A stretch of DNA of 64,000 nucleotides from contig NZ_CP050137.1 in the NCBI RefSeq assembly GCF_013344685.1, positions 4,377,087 to 4,441,086 on the forward strand, in the 5' to 3' direction. The notes beneath the pieces are model-generated. The model ran no database searches and was not told where the DNA came from. It saw nothing but the letters and a program-made list of their open reading frames with translations. This stretch comes from Sphingomonas sp. CL5.1 (GTDB lineage Bacteria; Pseudomonadota; Alphaproteobacteria; Sphingomonadales; Sphingomonadaceae). Positions 19,181-30,250 of this stretch are shown in pieces (position 1 is the stretch's first letter; the number at the start of each line of letters is the position of its first letter). The position numbers and the translations under genes are program-made.

Positions 19181-20334
19181 GCAAACGCCTCCTTGCGCAC
19201 CACCGGGCCGACCGGCAGCGCGGCACGCGGCGCGTCGAGGCTTTCGACCAGATCGGCGAGGTCGCGCGCCGCATCGGGCTTGCCGCAGGCGCGGGCGCGG
19301 CCGGCGGCATTGGCCAGCGCCTCGGGATCGAGGCCGAGCTTCTGCATCTGCTTGGCAAGTTCGGAGGGGGTGAACCGGCTCTGCGGGATCGTCCGCGCGC
19401 CGCCCGCGCGGGTGATCTCGCGCGCGTTGGCGGTCTGGTGGTCGTCGGTCGCGGTCGGCAGCGGCACGAGGATCGCCGGGCGCCCGGCGACGGTCAGCTC
19501 CGCCAGCGTCGAGGCGCCCGCGCGCGCGATCACGACATGCGCCCAGCCGAGATGCTCGGGCAGGTCGGGCAGATAGGTGGCGAGGTCCGCCGCGATATCC
19601 AGCTCGGCATATTTGGCGCGCGCCGCGTCGATATCCTCGATCCGCGCCTGATGCGTCACCTGCAGGCGGCGGCGGAAGGCGACGGGGAGCATGGCGAGGC
19701 CGTCCGGCACCACCTTGCTCAGCACGCTCGCGCCCTGCGATCCGCCGGTGACGAGGACGCGGAAGATGCCGTCCTCCTCCAGCAGCGGATAGGGTTTCGC
19801 GCGTAGCGCCAGCACGCTGTCGCGCACCGGATTGCCGACGCAATGCGCCTTGGCGAGAAGAGCGGGCTTGAGCCGCTCCGTCTCGGCATAGGAGGTGGCG
19901 ATCGCATCCACCCGCCGCGCGACCAGCCGGTTGACGCGGCCGAGCACCGCGTTCTGCTCGTGAATCGCGGTCGGGATCTTCTCCGCGAAGGCCGCGGCCA
20001 GCGCCGGGAAGGCGGGATAGCCGCCGAAGCCGATCACCGCCGCCGGCCGGAAGGTGCGGTAAAGCTCGCGCGCCATCGCCCGCCCGCGCCACATCTCGCG
20101 CGCCGCCCTGAGCCAACCGGCCGGGCCGCCGCTCAGCCGCCCGGCGGGGAGGACATGGGTCTGCACTCCGTCGAACAGATCGGGGAAGCGCACCCCGCGC
20201 TCGTCGGACACCAGCGCCACGCGATGCCCACGCCGGATCAACTCCTCCGCCAGCGCGGCCGCCGGGACCATATGTCCGCCGGTGCCGCCCGCCGCGAGAA
20301 CGAAATGCCGCGACTGCATCACATGGCTCCCCAT
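19177..20334 (-). CDS. murG: Lipid II synthase: UDP-GlcNAc transferase
   Basis: Peripheral membrane glycosyltransferase that adds GlcNAc to lipid I, giving lipid II. The product is 385 aa from the ATG at 20334. Motifs: [66 protein letters not shown] and the donor site [24 protein letters not shown]. Alternative starts at GTG 20322 and ATG 20319 would overlap the ftsW stop tightly (GTGATG) and match the coupling seen elsewhere in the cluster. Confidence 0.95.
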   Translation of the reverse strand: MGSHVMQSRHFVLAAGGTGGHMVPAAALAEELIRRGHRVALVSDERGVRFPDLFDGVQTHVLPAGRLSGGPAGWLRAAREMWRGRAMARELYRTFRPAAVIGFGGYPAFPALAAAFAEKIPTAIHEQNAVLGRVNRLVARRVDAIATSYAETERLKPALLAKAHCVGNPVRDSVLALRAKPYPLLEEDGIFRVLVTGGSQGASVLSKVVPDGLAMLPVAFRRRLQVTHQARIEDIDAARAKYAELDIAADLATYLPDLPEHLGWAHVVIARAGASTLAELTVAGRPAILVPLPTATDDHQTANAREITRAGGARTIPQSRFTPSELAKQMQKLGLDPEALANAAGRARACGKPDAARDLADLVESLDAPRAALPVGPVVRKEAFA

Positions 20335-21551
20335 CGCGTCACATAGGGGCTGCGCAGCAGGAACGGGTTGCGCCGCGTGAAGGTGAGCAGCAGCCCCATT
20401 CCGATCGACAGCGCGATCATCGATGAGCCGCCATAGCTGATGAACGGCAAGGTCATGCCCTTGGACGGCGCGAGGCCGGTGTTGACCGCCATCGAGACCA
20501 GCGCCTGCGCGCCGAACTGCGTGGCCAGCCCGCCGGCCGCGAGCAGCTTGAAATTATCCTGCTCGTCGAGCAGCTTGACGAAGACGCGCACGACGATCGC
20601 CAGAAACATCACCGCGATCACCATGCACACGATCAAGCCGAATTCCTCGCCGATGACGGAGAAGATATAGTCGGTGTGCGCTTCGGGAAGCCCGAATTTG
20701 ACGCGGCCGCCGCCGGGGCCGGTACCGGTCCAGCCGCCCGCCGTCAGCGTGGCGTGCGCGGCGTTGGTCTGGAAATGGTCGCTCGCGCCCGTTCCCTCCG
20801 CATCCGGGAACAGGAAGGCGTCGATCCGCGCCCGCGCCGTGCCGTAGAAGACATAGGCCGCGACCAGCGCCGCCGGCGCCATCGCCACGAACGCCGCGAT
20901 CGTCCGCCATGGCGTCCCCGCGATCATCAGCAGCGCGAGCCACACCGCGCAGAAGATGATCGTCTGCCCGAGGTCCGGCTGGAGCATCAGCATCGCCGCG
21001 ACCAGCCCGGTCAGCGCGAAGGTGATCGCCGTCACCGGCAGCGATTCGTCGCGCGCGCGCAGCGACAGCAGCCACGCGACCGTGACGATGAAGCACGGCT
21101 TGAGGAACTCGGAGGGCTGGAACTGCGCCAGCCCGAAGCCGATCCAGCGCCGCGCGCCGTTGACCGTCACGCCGATCAGCGGGGTGACCGCCAGCAGCGC
21201 GGCGAACACGCCGCATCCCAGCACCGCCAGCCGCCGCGCGGTGTTCACCGGCAGCATCGAGGTGATGAACAGCACCGGCAGCGACACCGCCACCCACATC
21301 ACCTGCCGCCAGAAATAATAGAGCGGCGGGAATTTCACATGCTCGCCCGAATAACGCACCGCGCTCGCCGGGCTGGCGGCGGCGACGGCGAGCAGCCCGA
21401 CGGCGATCAGCGCCAGCGTCAGCAGCAGCAGCACGCGATCGGTATCCCAGAACCAAGTGCCGAGCGGCGAGCGGTCGCCGCGCCCGCCACGGCCCTTCAG
21501 CCGCGCGCGAAGCCCCGCCTCGCTGACGATCTCCACCTGTTCCTCGCTCAT
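20319..21551 (-). CDS. ftsW: Septal peptidoglycan polymerase FtsW
   Basis: SEDS-family lipid II polymerase working with FtsI. The 410-aa product has about ten transmembrane segments after a basic cytoplasmic N-terminus containing [23 protein letters not shown] landmarks: [47 protein letters not shown] and the C-terminal [20 protein letters not shown]. Its position between murD and murG identifies it as FtsW, not RodA. The ATG overlaps the murD stop. Confidence 0.96.
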   Translation of the reverse strand: MSEEQVEIVSEAGLRARLKGRGGRGDRSPLGTWFWDTDRVLLLLTLALIAVGLLAVAAASPASAVRYSGEHVKFPPLYYFWRQVMWVAVSLPVLFITSMLPVNTARRLAVLGCGVFAALLAVTPLIGVTVNGARRWIGFGLAQFQPSEFLKPCFIVTVAWLLSLRARDESLPVTAITFALTGLVAAMLMLQPDLGQTIIFCAVWLALLMIAGTPWRTIAAFVAMAPAALVAAYVFYGTARARIDAFLFPDAEGTGASDHFQTNAAHATLTAGGWTGTGPGGGRVKFGLPEAHTDYIFSVIGEEFGLIVCMVIAVMFLAIVVRVFVKLLDEQDNFKLLAAGGLATQFGAQALVSMAVNTGLAPSKGMTLPFISYGGSSMIALSIGMGLLLTFTRRNPFLLRSPYVTRWGAM

Positions 21552-22831
21552 GCCAGCGCCTCCACCGCCTCGCGAAATGCCTGACCGCGATGCTCGTAAT
21601 CACGGAACTGGTCGAACGACGCCGCCGCCGGCGACAGCAGCACCGTGTCGCCCGGCGCCGCCGCCCGCGCCGCGCCGGCCACGGCGGCGGCGAGCGTCCC
21701 CGCCTCGTCCACCGGCATCGCGTCCTTCAGGATCGCGGCGAAGCGCGGCCCTGCCTCGCCGATCGTATAGGCGCGCACGACATGATCGAAGAACGGGCGG
21801 CAGGCGTCGAGGTCGTCGCCCTTCGCCCGCCCGCCGACGATCCAGTGGACGCGCGGGAAGGCGCCGAGCGCGGGCGCGGTGCTTTCGGGATTGGTCGCCT
21901 TGCTGTCGTCGACATAGGCGACGCCGGCCACCTCGCGCACCTTCTCCATCCGGTGCGGCAGGCCGGTGAAAGTCTCCAGCGCGCGATCGATATCGGCCGC
22001 CCTCACCCCCAGCGCCTTCGCCGCCGCGATCGCGGCGAGCGCGTTATGCGCGTTATGCGGTCCCTTGAGGCTCGGCCAGCGCGACTGGTCCAGGCACACG
22101 CCGGGCGCGATCTTCGTCAGATGCTCGCCGCGCGCCGAAAGCGACCGCGCGATATCGGCGGAAGGCGCGTCGCCGATCCCGATCACCGCTTCGTGCTCCG
22201 ACGATTGCATCGCGAACAGCCGCGCCTTGGAAGCGACATAGCCGTCGAAGCCGTCATAGCGGTCGAGGTGATCGGGCGTGATGTTGAGCAGCACCGCGAC
22301 GTCGCAATCCAGCGTCCGCGTCAGGTCGATCTGATAGCTCGACAGCTCCAGCACATAGACGCCGCCGGCCGGCAGCGGCTCCTGCGCGAGAATGGGCAGG
22401 CCGATGTTGCCGCCCATCAGCGCGGGGATGCCGGCGGTCGTGAGGATATGGGTGACAAGTGCGGTGGTGGTGGATTTGCCGTTGGTCCCGGTGATCCCGA
22501 CCACCTTGTGCGGCGGCAGGTCCGCGCGCGCCTCGGCGAACAATTCGATGTCGCCGGTGATCGGCACGCCGATCGCGCGCGCCCTCGCTGCCAGCGGATG
22601 CGTGTTGAGCGGCACGCCGGGCGAGACGACCAGCGCGTCAACCCCTGCGAAATCCACGTTGTCGAGGTCCGCGATCTCCACGCCGCCGAAGCCTTCGCGC
22701 CGCGCCGGATCGCTGTCCCACGCCACCACCTGCGCGCCGCCCGCGACGAGCGCGCGCACGGTCGCCGCGCCGGTCCGCGCGAGGCCGAGCACCGCATAGC
22801 GTCTGCCGCGCCAGTGGGAGGAGACGATCAC
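21548..22831 (-). CDS. murD: UDP-N-acetylmuramoylalanine--D-glutamate ligase
   Basis: Mur ligase adding D-Glu. The 427-aa product has [20 protein letters not shown] at the N-terminus, ATP loop [64 protein letters not shown] and [20 protein letters not shown]. It starts at a GTG overlapping the mraY stop (GTGA). Confidence 0.96.
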   Translation of the reverse strand: MIVSSHWRGRRYAVLGLARTGAATVRALVAGGAQVVAWDSDPARREGFGGVEIADLDNVDFAGVDALVVSPGVPLNTHPLAARARAIGVPITGDIELFAEARADLPPHKVVGITGTNGKSTTTALVTHILTTAGIPALMGGNIGLPILAQEPLPAGGVYVLELSSYQIDLTRTLDCDVAVLLNITPDHLDRYDGFDGYVASKARLFAMQSSEHEAVIGIGDAPSADIARSLSARGEHLTKIAPGVCLDQSRWPSLKGPHNAHNALAAIAAAKALGVRAADIDRALETFTGLPHRMEKVREVAGVAYVDDSKATNPESTAPALGAFPRVHWIVGGRAKGDDLDACRPFFDHVVRAYTIGEAGPRFAAILKDAMPVDEAGTLAAAVAGAARAAAPGDTVLLSPAAASFDQFRDYEHRGQAFREAVEALA

Positions 22832-23898
22832 CTGAGCTTCAACGTCGAAAGGCCGGCAAGCGCCAGCACCAGCGCGATGATCCAGAAGCGGATCACCACG
22901 GTCGGCTCGCTCCAGCCGAGCTGCTCGAAATGGTGGTGGATCGGCGCCATGCGGAACACGCGCTTGCCGGTGCGCTTATATACGGCGACCTGGATGATGA
23001 CCGACAGGGCCTCCACCACGAACAACCCGCCGATGATCCCCAGCACGATCTCGTGATGCGCGATCACCGCGATCGTGCCCAGCGCGCCGCCGAGCGCGAG
23101 GCTGCCGGTGTCCCCCATGAACACCGCCGCCGGCGGCGCGTTATACCACAGGAAGGCCAGCCCCGCCCCCACCATCGCCCCGCAGAAGATCGCGAGGTCG
23201 CCCGCGCGCGGCACGTGCGGGATGCCGAGATAGTCGGCGAACTTCACGTTGCCGGCGAGATAGGCGATAATCATGAACGCCACCGCCGCGATGATGACCG
23301 GCATGGTGGCGAGGCCGTCCAGCCCGTCGGTCAAATTCACCGCATTGCCGAACGAGACGATCGTGAAGGCGGCGAAGAGCGGATAGAAATAGCCGAGTTC
23401 GAGATAGTAACGGTTGGTGAAGGGCAGGAACAGGCCGGTGCCGTTCTCCTGGCTGATGATCCACGCTGCCACCCCGGCAATGAGGAATTCCAGCAGCAGG
23501 CGCACGCGGCCCGGTATCCCGGCGGTGGTCGCCTTCGTCACCTTGTCGTAATCGTCCATGAAGCCGATCGCGCCGAAGCCGAGCGTCACGAACAGGCTGG
23601 CCCAGACGAATGGGTTCCGGAGGTCCATCCAGATCAGGATCGCAAGGCTGAGGCTGGTGAGGATCATCAGCCCGCCCATCGTCGGCGTGCCGCGCTTGGC
23701 GAGATGCGTCTGCGGCCCGTCGGCGCGGATCGGCTGGCCCTTGCCCTGCCTGAGGCGCAGCCAGCCGATGAATTTCGGCCCGATCACCAGCCCGATGAAC
23801 AACGCCGTCGCCACCGCGCCGCCGGTGCGGAACGACAGATACCGGATGAGGTTGAGGACGCTCGGGAAACCGAGGCTTTCGGCGATCAGGTACAACAC
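22828..23898 (-). CDS. mraY: Phospho-N-acetylmuramoyl-pentapeptide transferase
   Basis: Polytopic enzyme that transfers phospho-MurNAc-pentapeptide to undecaprenyl phosphate, giving lipid I. The 356-aa product has about ten transmembrane helices, [12 protein letters not shown], the catalytic [34 protein letters not shown] and [20 protein letters not shown]. The start is a GTG overlapping the murF stop (TAGTG). Confidence 0.97.
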   Translation of the reverse strand: MLYLIAESLGFPSVLNLIRYLSFRTGGAVATALFIGLVIGPKFIGWLRLRQGKGQPIRADGPQTHLAKRGTPTMGGLMILTSLSLAILIWMDLRNPFVWASLFVTLGFGAIGFMDDYDKVTKATTAGIPGRVRLLLEFLIAGVAAWIISQENGTGLFLPFTNRYYLELGYFYPLFAAFTIVSFGNAVNLTDGLDGLATMPVIIAAVAFMIIAYLAGNVKFADYLGIPHVPRAGDLAIFCGAMVGAGLAFLWYNAPPAAVFMGDTGSLALGGALGTIAVIAHHEIVLGIIGGLFVVEALSVIIQVAVYKRTGKRVFRMAPIHHHFEQLGWSEPTVVIRFWIIALVLALAGLSTLKLR

Positions 23899-25265
23899 TA
23901 TGAAACGCCCCCGGCGAGAGCCGCGACAACCCGCGACAGCCCCACCCCGTTCGATCCCTTGACGAGCACCGCATCGCCCGGCGCGATCACCTGTTTCAGG
24001 CAGTCAAGCGCGGTCGCGGCGTCGGGCACATGGACGAAATCGACGCGCCCCTCAAGGGCCTCGGCCAGCGGCGCCATCTTTTCACCGACCAGCAGCGCCG
24101 TTTCGACGCGCGCGTCGAGCAACGGCCCGGCCAGCGCGGCGTGCCAGGCGTCGCTCCCGGCGCCCAGCTCGCGCATCTCGCCGAGCACCGCGACATGCCG
24201 CCCCGGCTCGTGCGCCAGCACCTCCAGCGTCGCCGCCATCGAGGCGGGATTGGCGTTGTAGCTCTCGTCGATCACCAGCGCCTCGCCCCCCTTGACCGCC
24301 GCCTTGAACCGGTCGCCGCGCCCGGCGAGGCCGCCCAGCTCGCCCAGCGCCAGCCCCGCCAGCCCGAGGTCGCCGCCCGCCGCGTCGACCGCCGCGATCA
24401 CCGCCAGCGCGTTCGACACCCAATGCGCGCCGGGCTGCGACACGGTGAAGCTCAATTCGCGCTCGCCCACCTTCGCGGTGACGAAGGTGCCGGCGTCGAG
24501 CCGCATCGTCTCCAGCGGCCGCACGTCCGCCCCCTCGTCCAGCCCGAAGGTGACGATCCGCCCGGCATAAGGCGCGGCGGCATCGATCAGCCGGTCGCGG
24601 TGCGGGCTGTCATGCGGCACGATCGCCACGCCCTCCGGCTCCAGCCCGCGAAAGATCTCGCCCTTGGCGTCGGCGATCGCGCTTTCGTCGGGAAAGAACT
24701 CGGTATGCGCCGGGGCGATGGCGGTGACGAGCGCGATGTGCGGGCGCACCAAAGTCGTCAGATGCGCCAGCTCGCCCGCGTGGTTCATCCCCATCTCGAA
24801 CACGCCGAAGCGCGTCTCGCGCGGCATCCGCGCGAGGCTCAGCGGCACGCCTGTATGGTTGTTGTAGCTCTTGACCGAGCGATGCACCGCGCCCGGCGCG
24901 CCGCGATCGAGCGCGGCGAACAGCGCCTCCTTGGTCGAGGTCTTGCCGACCGAGCCGGTGACGCCGATCACCTTGCCCGCCATGCGCGCGCGGGCCGCGC
25001 GGCCCATGTCCTCCAGCGCGGCGAAGGTGTTTGCGACGCGGACGCAAGGGTGCGCGGTGACTTCCGACACCAGCGCACCCGCCGCGCCCCGCGCGAAGGC
25101 GCCGTCGATGAAGCGATGCCCGTCCGCCGCCGTGCCCTTCATCGCCACGAACAGGTCGCCCGCGCCGATCTCCCGGCTGTCGAACGCGACACCGCGCACC
25201 GCGAAATCGGCGGAGGCGGTGCCGCCGGTGGCGGCCGCGATCTCGGCGGAGGTCCAGAGGGTCAT
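23898..25265 (-). CDS. murF: UDP-MurNAc-tripeptide--D-alanyl-D-alanine ligase
   Basis: Adds D-Ala-D-Ala to UDP-MurNAc-tripeptide. The 455-aa product has [19 protein letters not shown] loop [43 protein letters not shown], the central-domain [10 protein letters not shown] and [19 protein letters not shown]. It starts at an ATG 27 bases after the stop of the 43-codon ORF that follows murE. Confidence 0.96.
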   Translation of the reverse strand: MTLWTSAEIAAATGGTASADFAVRGVAFDSREIGAGDLFVAMKGTAADGHRFIDGAFARGAAGALVSEVTAHPCVRVANTFAALEDMGRAARARMAGKVIGVTGSVGKTSTKEALFAALDRGAPGAVHRSVKSYNNHTGVPLSLARMPRETRFGVFEMGMNHAGELAHLTTLVRPHIALVTAIAPAHTEFFPDESAIADAKGEIFRGLEPEGVAIVPHDSPHRDRLIDAAAPYAGRIVTFGLDEGADVRPLETMRLDAGTFVTAKVGERELSFTVSQPGAHWVSNALAVIAAVDAAGGDLGLAGLALGELGGLAGRGDRFKAAVKGGEALVIDESYNANPASMAATLEVLAHEPGRHVAVLGEMRELGAGSDAWHAALAGPLLDARVETALLVGEKMAPLAEALEGRVDFVHVPDAATALDCLKQVIAPGDAVLVKGSNGVGLSRVVAALAGGVS

Positions 25266-25292
25266 GGCGGGCCTATAGCAAGCACGGTCGCG

Positions 25293-25424
25293 TCAGCGCA
25301 GCCCGCTGACCGCGTCGCCGCTCACCAGTTCATAGCGCAGCCCGAGCTTGCGCCGCTCGCGCGGACGCTTCTCGCCATCGGCCGGAGTGAACGGACGGGC
25401 GGGAATGTTGATCTTCCTTTTCAC
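25293..25424 (-). CDS. 43-aa basic small protein encoded between murE and murF
   Basis: I do not recognise this gene. The reading frame begins at a GTG (25424-25422) that overlaps the murE stop (GTGA), the same coupling used across this cluster. GGGAGG sits 5-6 bases upstream. It ends in TGA at 25293-25295, 27 bases before murF. The predicted product begins MKRKINIPARPFTPADGEKR and continues with a highly basic PRERRKLGLRYELVSGD segment, with 12 Lys/Arg among 43 residues. There is no hydrophobic helix, so it should be cytosolic, perhaps binding nucleic acid or phospholipid. Coding status is inferred from the start signal and position. Confidence 0.6.
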   Translation of the reverse strand: MKRKINIPARPFTPADGEKRPRERRKLGLRYELVSGDAVSGLR

Positions 25425-26833
25425 GCTACCTCCCTTGCGACAGTGACGTCATCGAACGGCAGGACGAGATCGCCGACGATCTGGCCCTGCTCATGCCCCT
25501 TGCCGGCGATCAGCACGATATCCTCGGCCCCCGCCATGCCGATCGCGCGGGCGATCGCGGCGCGCCTGTCGCCGATCTCGATCGCGCCGGGCGCGCCCTC
25601 CAGTATCTCGGCGCGGATCGCCGCCGGGTCCTCGCCGCGCGGATTGTCGTCGGTGACGATCGCCACGTCGGCCTGCGCGGCGGCGATCTGCCCCATCGGC
25701 TCGCGCTTGCCATGGTCGCGGTCGCCGCCCGCGCCGAACACCAGGATCAGCCGCCCCGCGACATGCGGGCGCAGCGCGGCGATCGCCGCCTCCAGCGCGT
25801 CGGCGGTATGCGCGTAATCGACATAGACCGGCGCGCCGGACGGGGCGATCACGGCCCGCTCCAGCCGCCCGCGCACCGGCTGGAGCCGCGCGAGGTTGGC
25901 GATCGTCGTCGCGACATCGCCGCCGGTCGCGATCACCAGCCCGGCCGCGACCAGTGCATTGGCCGCCTGATAGGCGCCGATCAACGGCAGCGTCACCTTA
26001 TGCTCGCGCCCGTCGGCGGCGATCACCAGCCCCTGCCCGAGCAACGTCGGGTCGCGCGCCACCAGCCGCAGCGTGTCGCCATGCTCGCCGACCGTGACCA
26101 GCTTGTTGCGCCGCGCGCGAGCGAGGTCGATCACCCGTTCGGACTGCGGATCGTCGACCCACACCACCGTCGTCCCCTCATCGGCCAACACCTCGGAGAA
26201 CAGGCGCAGCTTGGCGGTGAAATAGGCCGCCATGTCACCGTGATAGTCGAGATGGTCGCGGCCGAGGTTGGTGAAGGCGGCGGCGATCACCGGCACGCCC
26301 TCGGTGCGATATTGGCTCAGGCCGTGGCTCGACGCCTCGAAGGCGAGATGCGTCACGCCCTCGCGCGCCAGCCCCCCGACATTCGAGAGGAATGTCACCA
26401 CGTCCGGCGTGGTGAGCCCCGTCACCACCCTCTCTTCAGCGGTGGCGACGCCGAGCGTGCCGATCGAGGCGGCGTGATGCCCCGCCATCCGCCAGAGCTG
26501 CCGCGTCATCTCGACCGTGGAGGTCTTGCCGTTGGTGCCGGTGACGGCAATCGCCGTCTCCGGGAAGGGCGCGAAGAATTTCGCCGCCATGCCAGCGAAG
26601 GCGGCGCGCGGATTGTCGCTGGCGATATGCGCCGCGCCCTCGACCTTCGCCTCCGGCCGCGCGACCACGGCGATCGCGCCGGCGGCGACGGCGGCGGGGA
26701 TGAAGTCCTCGCCGTTGACGCGCTGCCCCTCGAACGCGCCGAACACGGTGCCTGGCGCGACCTTGCGGTGGTCGATCGCGAAGCCCGTCACCTGCGCGGT
26801 TTCCGGGCCGCCGGTGAGCTGGCCCAGCTTCAT
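25421..26833 (-). CDS. murE: UDP-MurNAc-L-alanyl-D-glutamate--2,6-diaminopimelate ligase
   Basis: Adds meso-diaminopimelate to the peptidoglycan stem. The 470-aa product has the ATP loop AIAVTGTNGKTSTVEMTRQL, FEASSHGLSQYR, NLGRDHLDYHGDM, YAHTADALEAAI and VTDDNPRGEDPAAI. The DNPR motif marks specificity for meso-DAP over lysine. The ATG at 26833 overlaps the ftsI stop (ATGA), and the stop overlaps the small ORF. A longer open frame upstream overlaps ftsI and is not MurE. Confidence 0.96.
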   Translation of the reverse strand: MKLGQLTGGPETAQVTGFAIDHRKVAPGTVFGAFEGQRVNGEDFIPAAVAAGAIAVVARPEAKVEGAAHIASDNPRAAFAGMAAKFFAPFPETAIAVTGTNGKTSTVEMTRQLWRMAGHHAASIGTLGVATAEERVVTGLTTPDVVTFLSNVGGLAREGVTHLAFEASSHGLSQYRTEGVPVIAAAFTNLGRDHLDYHGDMAAYFTAKLRLFSEVLADEGTTVVWVDDPQSERVIDLARARRNKLVTVGEHGDTLRLVARDPTLLGQGLVIAADGREHKVTLPLIGAYQAANALVAAGLVIATGGDVATTIANLARLQPVRGRLERAVIAPSGAPVYVDYAHTADALEAAIAALRPHVAGRLILVFGAGGDRDHGKREPMGQIAAAQADVAIVTDDNPRGEDPAAIRAEILEGAPGAIEIGDRRAAIARAIGMAGAEDIVLIAGKGHEQGQIVGDLVLPFDDVTVAREVA

Positions 26834-28551
26834 TCGGCGCTCCCTTTTTCTTCCTTCGCGCCCGGCGCCTTCCACAGCAGCGGGTTGAGATCGCTTTCGT
26901 CGATGTCGCGATGATCGTCCGGGATCACGCCGAGCAGCGCGCCGGTGCGGCTCACCACGCGGCTCACCACGGGGGCTACGGTATAGGCGGCGGTGGTCTG
27001 GAACGAGTTCGCCTGCACGCGCTTGGGCGAATCCATCATCGCGATCACCACATAGCGCGGCGCGTCCATCGGGAAGGCGGCGGCGAAGGTGGAGACATTG
27101 GCGTTCCGGGCATAGCCGCCGCGCTGCGCCACCTCGGCGGTGCCGGTCTTGCCCCCGATGCGATAGCCGGGCGCCTCGCCCTTGCGCCCGGTGCCGTCGA
27201 GCACGACGAGGCGCAGGAGCTGCCGCAGCCGGTCGCTGGTCGATTGCTGGATCACGCGGTGGCCCTGCGGCTGGACGCCCTGCGGCACCTTGAGCAGCGT
27301 CGCCGGATGCCAGATCCCGCCGTTGACCAGCGCGGCATAGGCGCTGGCGAGGTGCAGCGGCGTCACCGCGATGCCATGGCCATAGGCGGTGGTCATCACC
27401 GTGGTGCGCGCCCAATAGGTCGGCCACAGCGGGCGCGCCTTCTCGACCAGCTCGATATCCGGCTTGCGATCGAAGCCGAGCTTGCGGAACATGTCCTGCA
27501 TCCGTCCCGCGCCGACCAGGTCGGCGATCCGCGCGGTGGCGATGTTCGAGGAATAGATCAGCGTTTCCGGAATGTTGAGCCAGCGCTTCTGCTCATGTCC
27601 GCGATCGTCGTGGATCGTGAAGCCGCCGACCTTCAGCGGCACCGTCGCATCGAAGCGGCGGCTCATGTCGGTGACGACGCCATAGTCGATCGCCGCCGCC
27701 ATCGCGATCGGCTTGAAGGTCGAGCCAAGCTCATAGACCGACTGGGTGACGTTGTTGCGCAGTTCCTCTGTGCCCGCCATGCCGACCCGGTTGGGGTTGA
27801 ACATCGGCAGCGAGACCATCGCGATCACCTCGCCGGTATGCGCGTCCATGACGATGCCGGCCGCGCCCTTTGCCTGCATGTCGCCCATCGCGCGGCCAAG
27901 CTCGCTCTCCATCGCCGCCTGCACGCGGCTGTCGATCGACAGCGCCACCGGCGTTCCGTTCTGCGCCGGATCGGTGAGCCGCGCCTCCAGCGCCCGCTCC
28001 ATCCCGCCCATTCCCCTGCCGTCGGTGGAGAGATAGCCGAGCGCGTGCGCCGCCAGCGTCGATTGCGGATAGAGCCGCTGCGTCTGCCGCTCGAAGACGA
28101 TGCCCGGCTCGCCGATCGCGTTCACCGCCTCGACCAGCGCGGGGCTGGCGCGACGGTTGAGATAGGTGAACGGCACTTTCTTGCTGATCTGCGTGTAGAA
28201 CCATTGCTGGCTGCCGATATCCGGCATCAGGTCCGCCAGCCGCTGCGCGATCTCGCCGCGGTCGCCCAGCAGACGATCGGGGTGGACGCCGATCGCCCAG
28301 GCGTCGATCGTGCGCGCCAGCGGCTCGCCGTTGCGGTCGACGATATCGCCGCGCGGCGCGGCGCCGAGGATGGACGCGCGCGCCGGCTTGCCTTCGATCG
28401 CCAGCCAAGCCAGCCGCCCGACCACCACCGTCACGGCGGCGGCGAACAGCAGCATCAGCATCATCAGCCGCATGTGCTGCGTCGCGAGCAGCGCATGGCG
28501 CTGCTCGCTGGCCTTCACCGATCGGGCAGGGCGCGCGACCAGCGTGGTCAA
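26830..28551 (-). CDS. ftsI: Septal transpeptidase FtsI (PBP3)
   Basis: Class B penicillin-binding protein cross-linking septal peptidoglycan. The 573-aa product has a cytoplasmic tail, one transmembrane helix (about 29-50), the PBP dimer domain (APRGDIVDRNGEPLA near 65) and a transpeptidase domain with STFK (Ser277), SSN (334-336) and KTGT (468-471). The start appears to be a TTG whose TTGA overlaps the ftsL stop; no ATG occurs before residue 27, which would delete the cytoplasmic tail. Confidence 0.94.
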   Translation of the reverse strand: MTTLVARPARSVKASEQRHALLATQHMRLMMLMLLFAAAVTVVVGRLAWLAIEGKPARASILGAAPRGDIVDRNGEPLARTIDAWAIGVHPDRLLGDRGEIAQRLADLMPDIGSQQWFYTQISKKVPFTYLNRRASPALVEAVNAIGEPGIVFERQTQRLYPQSTLAAHALGYLSTDGRGMGGMERALEARLTDPAQNGTPVALSIDSRVQAAMESELGRAMGDMQAKGAAGIVMDAHTGEVIAMVSLPMFNPNRVGMAGTEELRNNVTQSVYELGSTFKPIAMAAAIDYGVVTDMSRRFDATVPLKVGGFTIHDDRGHEQKRWLNIPETLIYSSNIATARIADLVGAGRMQDMFRKLGFDRKPDIELVEKARPLWPTYWARTTVMTTAYGHGIAVTPLHLASAYAALVNGGIWHPATLLKVPQGVQPQGHRVIQQSTSDRLRQLLRLVVLDGTGRKGEAPGYRIGGKTGTAEVAQRGGYARNANVSTFAAAFPMDAPRYVVIAMMDSPKRVQANSFQTTAAYTVAPVVSRVVSRTGALLGVIPDDHRDIDESDLNPLLWKAPGAKEEKGSAE

Positions 28552-29288
28552 CGTGGCCGCCGTGCCTCGGCGCGCGCGCCGCTCATCAGATCGCCCAGCG
28601 TGGTGTCGCTGAGCAGCGACTTGTCGAGCATCGCCACCGCCTTGCCCCTGCGGGAAACGGGCGCGCTGTCGGCCGCGACCTCGGTGCGCATCACCACGGC
28701 GGCGGTCAGCTTCGGCGCGGCGGCGCGATCGCCGGCTGCCTCGCCCCTGTGCGCCGCCGGGCTAGCCTCGGCCAGATCGGCGTGCATCAGCACCGCCGGG
28801 GTGAGGCGGGGCGCCTCGGCGCGCGCGGCGACCTTCACCAGCGTCGCGGGACGCGCGGCGGCGGCAACGGCGGGCGTCTCGTCGATCACCGGGGTCGGCG
28901 CGGCCGGGGCGTGGGCCGGCGAGGGCAGCGACGGCACGACCAGCGCGGCGGTGCGGATCGCGCCCTGCTGCCCGCCCGGCATCGGCGCGGCGCGATCGAA
29001 GCTGATCGAGGCGAGCTGCGCCTCATCGCGCACGAACTGGGCGGCGGTGGGCGCGGCGAGCGCCAGCGTGTCGCCGTTCCAGCGTTCGAGCTGCGCGAGG
29101 TTGGAGCGGACGTCGAACTCCGTCTCCAGCGCGCGGATATCGCGCTGGGCGAAGCTGATCCTGCCGTTGAGCTGCTCCAGCCGCTTGCGCTCCGCCGCGA
29201 CCTGAAGCGAGATGAGGTAGAAGCCCAGCGACACGATCACCACGCCGCCGAACCAGCCCAAGCCCTTCAATCTGTACGTCGCTGCCAT
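28548..29288 (-). CDS. ftsL: Cell division protein FtsL-like
   Basis: Small bitopic divisome protein that pairs with FtsB and FtsQ. The 246-aa product has a short cytoplasmic end, a transmembrane helix (about 11-31), and a coiled-coil heptad region (AAERKRLEQLNGRISFAQRD onward, about 31-60) with a compact periplasmic domain to about residue 90. The rest, about 150 residues, is Ala/Pro-rich low complexity and much longer than classic FtsL proteins. Assignment rests on topology and position between rsmH and ftsI. Confidence 0.85.
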   Translation of the reverse strand: MAATYRLKGLGWFGGVVIVSLGFYLISLQVAAERKRLEQLNGRISFAQRDIRALETEFDVRSNLAQLERWNGDTLALAAPTAAQFVRDEAQLASISFDRAAPMPGGQQGAIRTAALVVPSLPSPAHAPAAPTPVIDETPAVAAAARPATLVKVAARAEAPRLTPAVLMHADLAEASPAAHRGEAAGDRAAAPKLTAAVVMRTEVAADSAPVSRRGKAVAMLDKSLLSDTTLGDLMSGARAEARRPR

Positions 29289-29290
29289 CG

Positions 29291-30250
29291 TTACGCCTCC
29301 ACTAACTCGACGCCGCCCGCCCAGGCCGCCGCCCCGGTGCGCCGCGCCACGCGCAACGTCGCCGAGCGCGCCCGCGGATTACGCGCCACTTCAGCCGCGC
29401 TCGGGCGCACCGCCTTCGCCGCCGGCTCGAAACTCGGCGCCCGCGCCTCGCACGCTTCGGGGCGATGCCGCGACCCGGCCGGCATCGCCCCGCTGCGCTC
29501 ACGCAGGAACCGTTTCACCAGCCGGTCCTCCAGGCTGTGAAAGGTGACGACCGCGAGCCGACCGCCCGGCGCCAGCACGCGCTCGGCGGCGGCGAGGCCC
29601 TGCGCCAGCTCCTCCAGCTCGCGGTTCACATGGATGCGGATCGCCTGGAAGGCGCGCGTCGCCGGGTCCTTCTTGTCGTGCGGCCGATGCCCCAGCGCGC
29701 GGCGCACGACCTGCGCGAGCTGCCCGGTGGTGGTGAGCGGCCGCGCCGCGACGATCGCCTTGGCCACGCGGCGCGAGCGCGGCTCCTCGCCGTAGCGCCA
29801 CAGCACGTCGGCGATCAGCGCCTCGTCGGCGGTGTTGAGGAAATCGGCGGCCGACGGCCCCGCCCGCGACATGCGCATGTCGAGCGGCCCGTCCCCCTGG
29901 AAGGAGAAGCCGCGCGCCGGCTGGTCGAGCTGCATCGACGACACGCCGATATCCAGCACCACCCCGTCGACCGGCGCCGCGTGGCGCGTCTCAAGCTCGC
30001 CGGCCATGGCGGAAAATTCGGCCGGCACGAGGATGAGGTCCGGGTTCGACGCCTCCAGCGCCCGCCCGGCGGCGATCGCATCGGGATCGCGGTCGAAGGC
30101 GATGACGCGCGCGCCCGTCGCCAGCAGCGCGCGCGTATAGCCGCCGGCGCCGAACGTGCCGTCGACCACGGTCTCGCCGCGCCTGGGGGTAAGCGCGGCG
30201 AGCACTTCGTCGAGCAGCACCGGGATATGGGGATCAGCCTGCGCGGTCAC
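29291..30250 (-). CDS. rsmH: 16S rRNA (cytosine(1402)-N(4))-methyltransferase
   Basis: SAM-dependent methyltransferase of 16S rRNA C1402. The 319-aa product has [15 protein letters not shown], the SAM motif [54 protein letters not shown] and [20 protein letters not shown]. It starts at a GTG overlapping the mraZ stop (GTGA). Confidence 0.96.
   Translation of the reverse strand: MTAQADPHIPVLLDEVLAALTPRRGETVVDGTFGAGGYTRALLATGARVIAFDRDPDAIAAGRALEASNPDLILVPAEFSAMAGELETRHAAPVDGVVLDIGVSSMQLDQPARGFSFQGDGPLDMRMSRAGPSAADFLNTADEALIADVLWRYGEEPRSRRVAKAIVAARPLTTTGQLAQVVRRALGHRPHDKKDPATRAFQAIRIHVNRELEELAQGLAAAERVLAPGGRLAVVTFHSLEDRLVKRFLRERSGAMPAGSRHRPEACEARAPSFEPAAKAVRPSAAEVARNPRARSATLRVARRTGAAAWAGGVELVEA

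Noticed and set aside
19181..20116. Apparent N-terminal extension of MurC running through murG
   Set aside because: It is an out-of-frame reading of murG. MurC has a clear GTG start with AAGGAGG at 19180.
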